Positions 17,869 to 26,449 of a stretch of DNA of 64,000 bases are shown in pieces. The stretch is from positions 744,001-808,000 of the forward strand of contig NZ_CP081006.1 of assembly GCF_022317005.1 (NCBI RefSeq). The letters run 5' to 3'. Each line of letters opens with the position of its first letter. The first letter of the stretch is position 1. Made by a program: the position numbers and the translations under genes. The notes below the pieces were generated by a model. That model was not told the origin of the DNA. It made no database searches and saw only the letters and a list, made by a program, of their open reading frames with translations. This stretch comes from Mycobacterium sp. IDR2000157661. Lineage in GTDB: Bacteria; Actinomycetota; Actinomycetes; Mycobacteriales; Mycobacteriaceae.

Positions 17869-18846
17869 CGTTCATCGAAGATCGGGCGGGAGCGCCAAAC
17901 CCAATCGCAAACGAAATCCACGCTGAAAGAGACCTTCTGCGACACATGCATACCGGCCAAGTCGCAGCGGCGACCAATCGTCGGTCACCGGAACGCGATG
18001 CTCGTCGCGGGCGCCTTTCAGCCGAACCCATGATCGTGCGACAACGACGGTCGGATGTCGGCGGGAGCGCGCGTCGCCAGTACGCCGCGCCGGCCGTCTT
18101 CGTCGCTCCCGCCGATACGCTGACCAGTCCGCAGCCAGAATGTCACGTTGCGCGGTCACGAGCCTGAACTTGCTCCACCGCGACTTGTTCCGGCGCACCA
18201 GGAACCACATCGCGCGAACCTTCTGCCGTCCTCTGGACGGCAAGTCCCAGCCCGGCATCCCGTGCTTCGGCCCCTAATCTAGTTTCAAACCGGGTCCTCG
18301 AACCCGGCCACACTCCATTGCGACTCTGCGAATCCCGTTCGATCAAGAACCCATAGAACGCTGCGACCGCGGCCATCCGATGATTGACCGTCCGAGCAGC
18401 GCGTCGATCGATACCACGACCAAATCCCACTGCGAACTCCTCGAACATATTCACCGACCGTCGAACGCCGCCACAGCTACCCCGGTAACATCACCCGCAC
18501 GGAGTTCGAAACGTTCTGCACGTCTACCATTCGACCCCCCGACTCGCATAACCACCGCTCGAAACGGGCGGGTACAGATCAACTGGACCACTACGAGGGG
18601 CTCACCCCACGTGTAATTTCGCACCACTGTGCCGCTCTTATGCGACCCCTACCCCCCACTCATAGAATCGCACGGAGCAATTCGAATTCGGGAAGAACAT
18701 CCTCGACGCCTCCTACACCCAGAGACGCTCTACTAGTTTGGTGGGTCGGGGTAGGCGACATCTACGCGCCACCAATGGTGGGAGAGTCGCCGCTGTTGCG
18801 ATCGGAACCTCTAAGGGCGAGTTCAGGACCCCTGCGGCAAATCCAA
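17869..18846. other. Gene-poor gap of about 1 kb before the insertion sequences
   Basis: No intact gene is apparent. The only recognisable content is a degenerate tyrosine-recombinase fragment (see 17990-18454, minus strand). The remainder, 18455-18846, shows nothing I can identify. The gap ends at the 5-bp target duplication of the outer IS21 element. Confidence 0.6.
17990..18454 (-). pseudogene. Degenerate tyrosine recombinase (integrase) fragment
   Basis: On the minus strand from 18454, EEFAVGFGRGIDRRAARTVN followed by HRMAAVAAFYGFLIERD resembles the SAM-like N-terminal domain of phage-type tyrosine recombinases. Further on, in the same frame, ARDRAT occupies the place of the usual RDRAI segment, followed at once by a stop at about 18143; CGLVSVSA-like sequence continues after the stop. 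No catalytic Arg-His-Arg-Tyr set is present. It looks like a dead integrase at the edge of an acquired region. The family match is by pattern only. Confidence 0.45.
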
Positions 18847-18851
18847 GCTGT
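18847..18851. repeat. 5-bp target-site duplication (GCTGT), left copy, outer IS
   Basis: GCTGT directly precedes the left end TGTTGACGACGG of the outer IS21-family element and is repeated at 23649-23653 directly after its right end. Confidence 0.85.
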
Positions 18852-18987
18852 TGTTGACGACGGTTGAAAACTAGGCCAGTTGTGTCGCCTGCCAGGGTGA
18901 TGGGACCTCTGGTTTGCCATGAGCATGGGACCGGGTTGTTCCGGTTTCAGGCCGTGCGTTGATAGTGGCCGAAGGGGTGGTTGCCGG

Positions 18988-19800
18988 TCAATCCGACGAA
19001 GTCGGAGGGGCCGGCTTTCGTGTCCCTGGTTTCTGGCGTTGCCGGTAGGACTCGCCTTCGACGACGAGTTCGTAGGCTGCTGATTGCAGTCGGTCCATCG
19101 CCGATTGGGCCAGCAGCGGGTCGGCCATCATGGTCAGGATCTCGGGTGGTTCGCGGTTGCTAGTGATGACGGTCGAGGCGGCGCGGTGGCGTTCGACGAT
19201 GATCTCGTAGAAGTCGGTGGTCTCGGTGGCCTCCAGGCGGTGCAGCGCCAGGTCGTCTATGATCAGTAGGTCGACGCGGTGCAGTTTGCGCATCTCGTCT
19301 TCGTAGCTGCCATCCAGTCGTGCCCCGCGTAGGCGTTTGAACAGTTTGTCGGCCCGTTCGGTGTGCACGCTGTGATGTTTGCGTACCGCGATGTGCCCTA
19401 AAGCGTTGGCCAGGAACGTCTTTCCCACTCCGACCGGTCCCATGACGAGCACGTTGTAGGCATCGGCGAGAAACCGCAGTGAGGTCAATTCGGCCCACAA
19501 CTGTTGATCGAACGCCACCGCAGCGGAGTCGTCCCAGGCCTGCAGCTGCATCGCCGGGTCCAGGTGGGCGGCCTTGGCGCGACGGGCCGCGGATTCGCGG
19601 TCACGACGGGTGACCTCGTCGGCGAACAACAACTCCAGGAAGTCGTGATGGGGCAGCCGGTTGGTGCGGGCCAACGCCAGCCGTTCGGGCAGCGTGTCGA
19701 GCAACTGCCCGAGCTTGAGGCGACGCATCAGGGCTTTGAGGTCAGCGGAGACCTCGATCGGCTTGACCGCCGGTGCGGCATCGGGACGGGCGGGGCTCAT
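18988..19800 (-). CDS. istB: IS21 helper ATPase IstB (nested element)
   Basis: A 270-residue AAA+ transposition helper that selects target DNA and stimulates the IstA transposase. Walker A is VMGPVGVGKTFLANALGH (about residues 118-135) and Walker B is DLLIIDDLAL, followed by TVITSNREP (sensor 1). Its ATG overlaps the istA stop in an ATGA junction. It is full length and looks intact. It differs clearly from the IstB of the outer element, so the two insertion sequences belong to different IS21 subgroups. Confidence 0.92.
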   Translation of the reverse strand: MSPARPDAAPAVKPIEVSADLKALMRRLKLGQLLDTLPERLALARTNRLPHHDFLELLFADEVTRRDRESAARRAKAAHLDPAMQLQAWDDSAAVAFDQQLWAELTSLRFLADAYNVLVMGPVGVGKTFLANALGHIAVRKHHSVHTERADKLFKRLRGARLDGSYEDEMRKLHRVDLLIIDDLALHRLEATETTDFYEIIVERHRAASTVITSNREPPEILTMMADPLLAQSAMDRLQSAAYELVVEGESYRQRQKPGTRKPAPPTSSD

Positions 19801-21350
19801 GAGGGTCTCCGCACCGCGAAATCCGCGCCGTCACGGACGAACCGCGACGCCTGCGCCGGTGGTGTGGGCATCAGTGGCAGTTGTTCACCGCCGCCGCGGG
19901 TCACGATCCGCTCGATGAGCCCGACGTCGATGACCTCGGTGTCCAGGGCCCGGCGGCACGCGTCATCCACGGCGTCGGCGCCGTGACGGCGGACCAGCCC
20001 GAGCAGCCGGTAGACCTGACGCATCTTGGTCCACGGCAGCGGATGCTCCAACACAGCGGTGGCGTAGGCGCCGACATGGGTGCCGTGCGCAGCTGCCTTG
20101 CGCTGCAGGGCTTTCAGATCCCGCATGGCATAGACCGAGACCTCCGAGGGGAGATCGGCCGGATCGGTGTGCCGGCGGCCCGGCGCCATCACCGGATGCA
20201 CCTTGATCAGCTCACCACGCCAGTACAGCTTGACCGAGTGGGCATCAGCGCGGGCCTCGATGCGCTTGCCGACCAGCTCTCCGGGCACGCTGTAGAGCGC
20301 CTTGGCCACCTGCACGTGGCGGTCGGGTGCCACCTTCGGATGGGTCCAGACCGGAACGTCGAATACCGTCTCAGGCACGGGCTTGAGTGCGGGCAGTTCG
20401 TCGGCGGCGAACACCTCGGCCGGGCGCTGCCGGGTGGTGCCGTGGATCCGCAGCCCGGCGATCTGAGCGCACCACTGCTCGGCGCGGTTGCGGCAGTCGT
20501 CGAGATCCCGGAATGCTTCTCCGGCATAGAAATTCGACCGCACGTAGGTCACCATGCGTTCCACTCGCGGCTTATCGCGCGGGCTGCGGACCCGCGCCGG
20601 GTCGATGGCGAACCCACGCGACTGCGCATACTCACGGAAGGCATCGTTAAGCCGGGGCTCGGTCGCATGCGCGGTGGTGACGATGGCTTTCATGTTGTCC
20701 GGGATCACCACCGCGAACACTCCGCCGAAGAACACCCACGCGGCTTCGAACCCAGCGATCACATCACCCAGGGTCTGACGGTAGGTGGGCCAGACGAACA
20801 TGTGCCGCGAATACACCGCGGTAAAGATCAATCCCTGCACGACTCGGCGCCGGCCGTCGGCGGCATCGGTGAGCATCCCGAGGCGCCCAAAGTCGACCTG
20901 CACCTCCGCACCCGGTTCGCAGTCGGCCACCGGCACCGTGGCTTGGCGGCGGCCGAAATCCAACTCGGTTGTGGCGTAACGATTCAACGTCCGATACGAC
21001 ACCACCACACCCCGGCGCCCCAACAGCGTATGGATCTTGGTCAGCGTCAACCCGTCTTTGAGCCAGGCCTTGATCTGCTCGTGCTCGGCGGCGATCGTCT
21101 CCCACGCCAAGCTCTTGCCGGCCGGCCGGTGTGGACGCACCCCGGCAATCACCGCCGCGATCAACTCATCAGTGAGCTGACCGTCTCCGCCATCGCGGTC
21201 CAGCCCACTGGCGCGGGCTCGGTCGACATACCTGCGCACGGTCTTGCGGTCGGTGCCCGATAACCGGGCCACCTCCCGCAACCCCAACCCCTGCAGCCAC
21301 AGCCGCAGCATTTCCACGATTTCGATCACCGATACCTCCCGGTAGCTCAT
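19797..21350 (-). CDS. istA: IS21 transposase IstA (nested element)
   Basis: A 517-residue DDE transposase. The frame is open to 21497, but the family N-terminus (MSYREVSVIEIVEMLRLWLQ) begins at the ATG at 21350. A helix-turn-helix (GLREVARLSGTDRKTVRRYV) is followed by a DDE core with QVDFGRLG (first Asp), VVIPDNMKAIV (second Asp) and the Glu region near KPRVERMVTYVRSNFY. A C-terminal beta-barrel segment follows (VAKALYSVP). It appears intact and forms an ATGA overlap with istB. Confidence 0.9.
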   Translation of the reverse strand: MSYREVSVIEIVEMLRLWLQGLGLREVARLSGTDRKTVRRYVDRARASGLDRDGGDGQLTDELIAAVIAGVRPHRPAGKSLAWETIAAEHEQIKAWLKDGLTLTKIHTLLGRRGVVVSYRTLNRYATTELDFGRRQATVPVADCEPGAEVQVDFGRLGMLTDAADGRRRVVQGLIFTAVYSRHMFVWPTYRQTLGDVIAGFEAAWVFFGGVFAVVIPDNMKAIVTTAHATEPRLNDAFREYAQSRGFAIDPARVRSPRDKPRVERMVTYVRSNFYAGEAFRDLDDCRNRAEQWCAQIAGLRIHGTTRQRPAEVFAADELPALKPVPETVFDVPVWTHPKVAPDRHVQVAKALYSVPGELVGKRIEARADAHSVKLYWRGELIKVHPVMAPGRRHTDPADLPSEVSVYAMRDLKALQRKAAAHGTHVGAYATAVLEHPLPWTKMRQVYRLLGLVRRHGADAVDDACRRALDTEVIDVGLIERIVTRGGGEQLPLMPTPPAQASRFVRDGADFAVRRPS

Positions 21351-21558
21351 CAGGCCAATACAGCGGCCCAACAACCGGAAGAACCCACGCCACGCCGAGG
21401 TGGTCCCAGAACTGGCAAACCGCCAGCCAGATGGTCCCATCAATGGCAAACAGGTGGTCCCATGCTCATGGCAAAACCAGCTCTGAAGTGGTCCCATTCA
21501 CCTGGCAGCCGACAAGTTGCGACGGTCGAAAAGTAGGCCACCCATACAGATTGGATGG

Positions 21559-22800
21559 GTGATCTCCTTGGAAGACTGGGCCTTCATTCGGCATCTTCAC
21601 CGCAGCGAGGGTTTGTCGCAGCGGGCCATTGCACGTCAACTCGGCATCGCGCGTGACACGGTGGCTAGTGCGCTGGCCAGCGACGATCCACCAAAGTACG
21701 AGAGGGAATCGCCGGCCTCGGCGATCAACGAGGTGGAACCGCGGATTCGGGCGTTGTTGTCGGCCTATCCCCGGATGTCGGCGACGGTGCTCGCCGAGCG
21801 GGTGGGGTGGACGGGCTCGATCTCCTGGTTTGGGGAGCGGGTCCGGATGATCCGCCCGGAGTACCTGCCCGCTGATCCGGTCGACCGCCTCGAGCATCCG
21901 CCGGGTCGGGTGGTCCAGTGCGATCTGTGGTTCCCGGCACCCAAGATCGCGGTCGGGTTCGGTCAGGAGGCGATGCTGCCGGTGCTGGTGATGGTGGCCG
22001 CGTTCTCCCGCTTCATCGCCGCGGTGATGCTGCCCTCGCGCCAAACCATGGATCTGGTGGCCGGGATGTGGCAGCTGCTCTCACAGAACTTCACCGCGGT
22101 GCCGCACGAGTTGTGGTGGGACAACGAGGCCGGGATCGGACGCCGCGGCCGGTTAACCGATCCGGTCACCGCGTTGATCGGGACGCTGGGTTCGCGGCTG
22201 GTGCAACTCAAACCCTATGACCCCGAGTCCAAGGGCATCGTGGAGCGAGCCAACCGGTATCTGGAGACTTCGTTTCTGCCCGGGCGCAGCTTCACCTCAC
22301 CGCAGGACTTCAATGATCAACTGGGACTGTGGCTTCCGACCGCAAACCGTCGTCGGGTGCGGGTGTTGGATGGTCGCCCGGTGGACTTCTTGGCTGCCGA
22401 CCAAGCCCAGATGCTGACCCTGCCACCGGTGGCGCCGACAGTGGAGACGAAGACGTCGGTGCGGTTGGGGCGTGACTACTACCTGCGGGTGGCCGGCAAC
22501 GACTACTCGGTGGATCCGAGTGCGATCGGCCAGCTCGTCGAGGTGAGGACCACCCTGGCCCAGGTGACCGTGATGCGGACGGGGCGCCTGCTGGCTGCTC
22601 ACGATCGCTGCTGGGCAGCGCGACAGACCCTGACCGACCCTAAACACGTCGAGACCGCTGCGGTGTTGCGTCGACAGTTCCAAGCCGGGCCGCCACCGGC
22701 GACCGGTGACCAGCTGGTGCGTGATCTGGCAGACTACGACCGGGCATTCGGCGTCGACTTCACCACTGCCGAAGTCACTTCTGATGGTGAGGTGGCATGA
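21559..22800 (+). CDS. istA: IS21 transposase IstA (outer element)
   Basis: A 413-residue DDE transposase starting at the GTG at 21559 (VISLEDWAFIRHLHRSEGLS). HTH: GLSQRAIARQLGIARDTVAS. DDE core: QCDLWFPAP (Asp1), ELWWDNEAGIG (Asp2) and SKGIVERANRYLE (Glu). C-terminal segment DYYLRVAGNDYSVDP. The nested element lies upstream of this gene, between the left terminal repeats, so the coding region is intact but its native promoter region may have been displaced. ATGA overlap with istB. Confidence 0.9.
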   Translation: MISLEDWAFIRHLHRSEGLSQRAIARQLGIARDTVASALASDDPPKYERESPASAINEVEPRIRALLSAYPRMSATVLAERVGWTGSISWFGERVRMIRPEYLPADPVDRLEHPPGRVVQCDLWFPAPKIAVGFGQEAMLPVLVMVAAFSRFIAAVMLPSRQTMDLVAGMWQLLSQNFTAVPHELWWDNEAGIGRRGRLTDPVTALIGTLGSRLVQLKPYDPESKGIVERANRYLETSFLPGRSFTSPQDFNDQLGLWLPTANRRRVRVLDGRPVDFLAADQAQMLTLPPVAPTVETKTSVRLGRDYYLRVAGNDYSVDPSAIGQLVEVRTTLAQVTVMRTGRLLAAHDRCWAARQTLTDPKHVETAAVLRRQFQAGPPPATGDQLVRDLADYDRAFGVDFTTAEVTSDGEVA

Positions 22801-23585
22801 GCATGGCCGAGGATCCGATGAAGGCCGTCCTGCACTACGCCCAAGCCCTCAAGGCGCCACGCATCCGCGACGCCGCGGCCCGCCTGGCCGAGCAAGCCCG
22901 CGACGCCGGCTGGACTCACGAAGAGTATCTGGCGGCCGTTTTATCGCGGGAGGTTGCGGCTCGTGAGGCCTCCGGTGCGGCGACCCGTATCCGCTCCGCC
23001 GGGTTCCCGACCCGGAAGTCTTTGGAGGACTTCAACTTCGATCACCAACCCGCACTCAACCGGGACATGATCGCCCACCTCGGCACCGGCGCGTTCCTGG
23101 CCAAGGCCTCCAACGTGGTCCTGCTCGGGCCACCCGGAACTGGCAAGACCCACCTCGCCATCGGATTGGCGGTCAAGGCCGCGCAGAGCGGGCATCGCAT
23201 CGCGTTCGCCACCGCGGTGGACTGGGTCGCTCGCCTCAAGGCCGCCCACAACGCCGGGCGGCTCCCGGCTGAGCTGGCCAAGCTGCGTCGCATCGGGTTA
23301 CTCGTTGTCGACGAGGTCGGCTACATCCCCTTCGAACAGGACGCGGCGAACCTGTTCTTCCAACTGGTCTCCAGCCGCTATGAACACGCCTCGCTGATCT
23401 TGACCTCGAACCTGCCCTTCGCCCGCTGGGGCGACGTGTTCGGTGATCAAGTGGTGGCCGCGGCGATGATCGACCGCATCGTGCACCATGCCGACGTCCT
23501 GACCCTGAAGGGATCCAGCTATCGGCTCAAGGACACCGGAATCGACACCTTGCCCTCCGCACGCGCAGACAACACGGCACAATAA
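22797..23585 (+). CDS. istB: IS21 helper ATPase IstB (outer element)
   Basis: A 262-residue AAA+ ATPase partner of the outer IstA. The N-terminal DNA-binding part is followed by Walker A LLGPPGTGKTHLAIGLAV (about residues 109-126), Walker B LLVVDEVGYIPF and sensor LILTSNLPFARWG. It ends 63 bases before the right terminus. Full length and apparently functional. Confidence 0.92.
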   Translation: MSMAEDPMKAVLHYAQALKAPRIRDAAARLAEQARDAGWTHEEYLAAVLSREVAAREASGAATRIRSAGFPTRKSLEDFNFDHQPALNRDMIAHLGTGAFLAKASNVVLLGPPGTGKTHLAIGLAVKAAQSGHRIAFATAVDWVARLKAAHNAGRLPAELAKLRRIGLLVVDEVGYIPFEQDAANLFFQLVSSRYEHASLILTSNLPFARWGDVFGDQVVAAAMIDRIVHHADVLTLKGSSYRLKDTGIDTLPSARADNTAQ

Positions 23586-23648
23586 CCACAACCACGTGGC
23601 CTACTTTTCGACCGTCGCTTCTGGCCTACATTTGGACCGTCGTCAACA

Positions 23649-23653
23649 GCTGT
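23649..23653. repeat. 5-bp target-site duplication (GCTGT), right copy, outer IS
   Basis: Matches 18847-18851 and directly follows the terminal CCGTCGTCAACA. Confidence 0.85.
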
Positions 23654-23691
23654 TCTAGAGAACCTCGAGGCCCGCTCGGTACACTAGCGTC

Positions 23692-24375
23692 ATGCCCCAG
23701 AATGTACACGTAAACATTGCGGACAAGAACACTGGTTATCGCCCATACCACCAGGTTGTTGCTCGACTTGTTGCGAAATATGGCGATCCCTCGCTTCCAC
23801 TATTGGACGTTGGAACTGGCGCGGGTAACATTCCGCGGCTCGTACATTCGCTGGGCTTTCAATCTATTGATGTGGCGGACGCGTACAAAGAGTGCCTGCA
23901 AAGCACTGCCGAAAGCGTGCCTATTCGCCAGTCGTACCTTATCGACGAAAACACTTTCAACATTTCAGATGTCATCCCGCCGAGTTCATATAACGTGGTC
24001 ACCATGTCCCACGTCCTCGAACACTTATTGAACCCAGTGAAGGGACTCCAAGACGTTTATGATCTAATCGCTCCCGGAGGCGTAATGGTTTTGGCGGTTC
24101 CGAACCCTATGCGGCCGATCGGCGTCATCCAAGCAATCCGGCGAAAGCGCTACTCTAACCTAGGGCACGTCGTTACGTGGGACCGATCGCACTGGATGAA
24201 CTTCCTTGAGCGAATCATGGCCTACGAGGTCGCCGAGTACGCAAGCGATTCGGTACCCATTCTCCCGAGGAGCAGTGGACGCTTTGAAAGAGCAGAGATT
24301 AAGCTCGCACGAGTCCTACCGTGGCTCAGTTTTACTAATATTGCGGTAATTCGTAAGCCGCTTCACCCCCATTAA
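23692..24375 (+). CDS. Class I SAM-dependent methyltransferase
   Basis: A 227-residue Rossmann methyltransferase: motif I LLDVGTGAGNIPRLV (about residues 37-51), then VVTMSHVLEHLLNPVKGLQD, the typical post-motif of methyltransferases in surface-polysaccharide loci, and GGVMVLAVPNP. No signal or membrane helix, so it is cytosolic. It probably methylates a sugar nucleotide or lipid-linked intermediate of the polymer (inference from context). It begins only 39 bases after the IS target duplication, so the insertion may have replaced or altered its promoter. It is the last plus-strand gene before the long minus-strand arm. Confidence 0.8.
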   Translation: MPQNVHVNIADKNTGYRPYHQVVARLVAKYGDPSLPLLDVGTGAGNIPRLVHSLGFQSIDVADAYKECLQSTAESVPIRQSYLIDENTFNISDVIPPSSYNVVTMSHVLEHLLNPVKGLQDVYDLIAPGGVMVLAVPNPMRPIGVIQAIRRKRYSNLGHVVTWDRSHWMNFLERIMAYEVAEYASDSVPILPRSSGRFERAEIKLARVLPWLSFTNIAVIRKPLHPH

Positions 24376-24721
24376 ATGGCAATTGCAAGTCGAGTCATGA
24401 GCATTTAAGCACAAAATTCGCATTTTGCGAGCCGATTGTAGTCGGGCGCGTGTCAGACCGAGTTCGTCAGATTAGCGTTGTAAGCGGCATCTTCGATTAG
24501 GTGGTTTCACTTCCCGGCAGCGGTCGGCGAACGTGATCGCGACGGCGTTCACCGCTGGTTTCCAGCGCATGGTCCATCGCCTCGGTCCGGTTCCAGGTCG
24601 GAGCCCAGCGACCGGGTGACACGCCACATTGGGCGGCGCAGTGCCCGCCGTGGCCTTAGCGAGGGACAGCGCCGGCCTAAGCGCTCGATGCCAATCGCGG
24701 CGAGCCCAATTTACCTGGATA
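24376..24721. other. Intergenic gap (346 bp) between convergent genes
   Basis: I see no convincing gene, RNA or terminator here. The short minus-strand frame at 24472-24756 lacks any recognisable feature and overlaps the flippase end. Confidence 0.5.
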
Positions 24722-25984
24722 TCACAGTTCGGCGATCCGTTTGCTTTCGCGCTCACTGGTGGCGGTGACTATCGCCCTACGGTAATAAGCCCACCAGATT
24801 GACGCGCTGATGGGACTTGAGATCGCCAGTGCAACCACGGTGCCAATTGCGCCGTTGATCAAGGCTCCGGCGACCTGCGAACCGACGAAGATTGCCGTTG
24901 TATAGATACGCGCCCGCACTGTTCGAGATCCGTCTGCGAGTGACCTAAGGCCCACCATTGGCGCGATTGTGCAGCTGGAGACAATCTGCGCAATGGCGAG
25001 ATACGGAAGTAGTGGTTCGGCCGTCTCCCAAGTATCGCCAAGCACGGCGACCCCGACAGAGTCGGGCAGCGCCAACACCACCGCAGACCAGACAATGCTG
25101 AGCGCGGCTAGGAGGCCGGCGGTCAGTAGTATCTCTCGCTGAAAACGGCTGATTGAACGTCTAGCCGATCGGACGAGCTCTGGGACAACAGCGCTTTTTA
25201 CAGCCATCGAAAAAACCGAGGCTGGCCGGAACAAGGTAGTACCGCCGTTGAAGGCGCCTACAGCGCTAATTGGCGCCACAGCCGCTAGCGCGAGACTTCC
25301 AGAATGTTGGCCGAGTTGAGTAATGAGGTTGTCTGCGGCAAGGCGCCGAGGCAACACACCTTGCCTATCGAACCATCTGCGCATGCCACAAAGGTTGGGC
25401 CGCACCCGGAGGTGTGACGCCGAGAAGGCGCCTGCGATCCATGCGGACAACCCCCATGCTGCCAAGATCTGCCAAACAGCAGTATCGCCTCCTAGCACCA
25501 GGAAAGCGATGCCGACAGACTGAAAGAGCAGCTGTATGCAGTCATTTAGCGCAGCCGCTCGTGGGCGACGAGCCGCCAATGCGGCGTACCTCATGAAGTC
25601 CTGAAGTAGCAGGCCTGGCAGCAGTAGGCCAAGGGCGCATACCGCCTGGCCAAATGAGCCTCCGACCAACCAGCCGCCAAGTGAGATTGCTACGCCGACA
25701 ATAACCCCCATTGTGGCCGCTGAGCCTGCGCCATTTTTTGCGGCGTCTCTCCAATCCGATTCAGACGAAGTCGAATGGGAAACCGAAAATGTCTCTGCAA
25801 CGAGGCCGCGCGCACCTCCTTGTACAACGAGAAAGACGACATACGCGAGTGAGAAAGCTCCAAATTCCGCCGCAGTCGACTCGCGCGCCACCATTACCGT
25901 CAGCATGAAATTGGAAAGACTGAACAGCAGCTGGTCGGCCATCCCGACGAGGGTTCTACCAGCTCGGCGTGACGACAGTCTCAC
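24722..25984 (-). CDS. Polysaccharide flippase (Wzx/MATE-like)
   Basis: A 420-residue integral membrane protein with about 12 hydrophobic segments and the organisation of oligosaccharidyl-lipid flippases (ADQLLFSLSNFMLTVMVARE near the N-terminus; ISPISASIWWAYYRRAI at the end). The start is GTG at 25984; an internal Met at residue 15 is an alternative. Expected role: moving undecaprenyl-linked repeat units across the plasma membrane before Wzy polymerisation. It is followed upstream by a 465-base gap from the polymerase gene, so it may have its own promoter. Identification is by topology and context; the family is poorly conserved. Confidence 0.8.
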   Translation of the reverse strand: MRLSSRRAGRTLVGMADQLLFSLSNFMLTVMVARESTAAEFGAFSLAYVVFLVVQGGARGLVAETFSVSHSTSSESDWRDAAKNGAGSAATMGVIVGVAISLGGWLVGGSFGQAVCALGLLLPGLLLQDFMRYAALAARRPRAAALNDCIQLLFQSVGIAFLVLGGDTAVWQILAAWGLSAWIAGAFSASHLRVRPNLCGMRRWFDRQGVLPRRLAADNLITQLGQHSGSLALAAVAPISAVGAFNGGTTLFRPASVFSMAVKSAVVPELVRSARRSISRFQREILLTAGLLAALSIVWSAVVLALPDSVGVAVLGDTWETAEPLLPYLAIAQIVSSCTIAPMVGLRSLADGSRTVRARIYTTAIFVGSQVAGALINGAIGTVVALAISSPISASIWWAYYRRAIVTATSERESKRIAEL

Positions 25985-26449
25985 CTTCGCGTGCCGTGCA
26001 TCAATGGTTTCGCGCTAACCCCTGCTCCTACCGAAGTAAGCTTACCTGAGAGGGAGGGAAGGTCCATTATTCCGAACTGGCACTTCCGTCTACGGACCAC
26101 GAGCGGCGTGACAGAAGTCGCGCCGACCAGCGGTAGATGGTAAGTGGCGCGAATTGCCCGTTTAGAACGAATAACAAACGAATCGTGCCAAGTTTCGAGC
26201 ACAGTCGAAACTCGCGCGGTTGCTGCTATTGCTTCGACCTCGGCAATTGTGCGTGACGAAACAATTTGATCGCCGCTGTGATACGCGCGGTTTTCTGGGC
26301 GCAGGGTGATGACAAAATTTTCTTCGTTGGTCACACAGTCCTCACAAACATCGGTGCAGCCCACGGGTTTGCTCGGCGGTGGCGTCGCGCAGCCTGCCGA
26401 TGATGGCCTGGAGCCATGCGCCGCGCGCAAACCGATGGCGGGGAACGCG
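25985..26449. other. Intergenic gap (465 bp) between polymerase and flippase genes
   Basis: A minus-strand frame of 161 codons (25981-26466) spans the gap and overlaps the polymerase end by 17 bases, but its translation has no recognisable domain, signal or membrane segment. I treat it as doubtful: either a hypothetical gene or leader sequence for the flippase gene. Confidence 0.4.

Larger units (their letters stand above)
18883..21514 (-). mobile_element. IS21-family element (nested), 2632 bp
   Basis: The ends begin TGTCGCCTGCCAGG on the left and TGTCGGCTGCCAGG reading inward from the right, with shared internal repeats of the type TTTGCCATGAGCATGGGACC. Both sides are flanked by AGTTG (18878-18882 and 21515-21519), a 5-bp target duplication. 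It inserted between the two left-end repeats of the outer element, so it is the younger insertion. istA and istB run on the minus strand. Confidence 0.9.
18852..23648 (+). mobile_element. IS21-family element (outer), interrupted by a second IS21
   Basis: Termini are TGTTGACGACGG at the left and its exact complement CCGTCGTCAACA at the right (23637-23648), flanked by GCTGT duplications. Each end has two related internal repeats containing GACGGT and TAGGCCA, as expected for the multiple terminal repeats of IS21. Without the nested element it is about 2.16 kb and carries istA and istB on the plus strand. It inserted between the BY-kinase and the methyltransferase gene without visibly breaking a gene. 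Confidence 0.9.
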
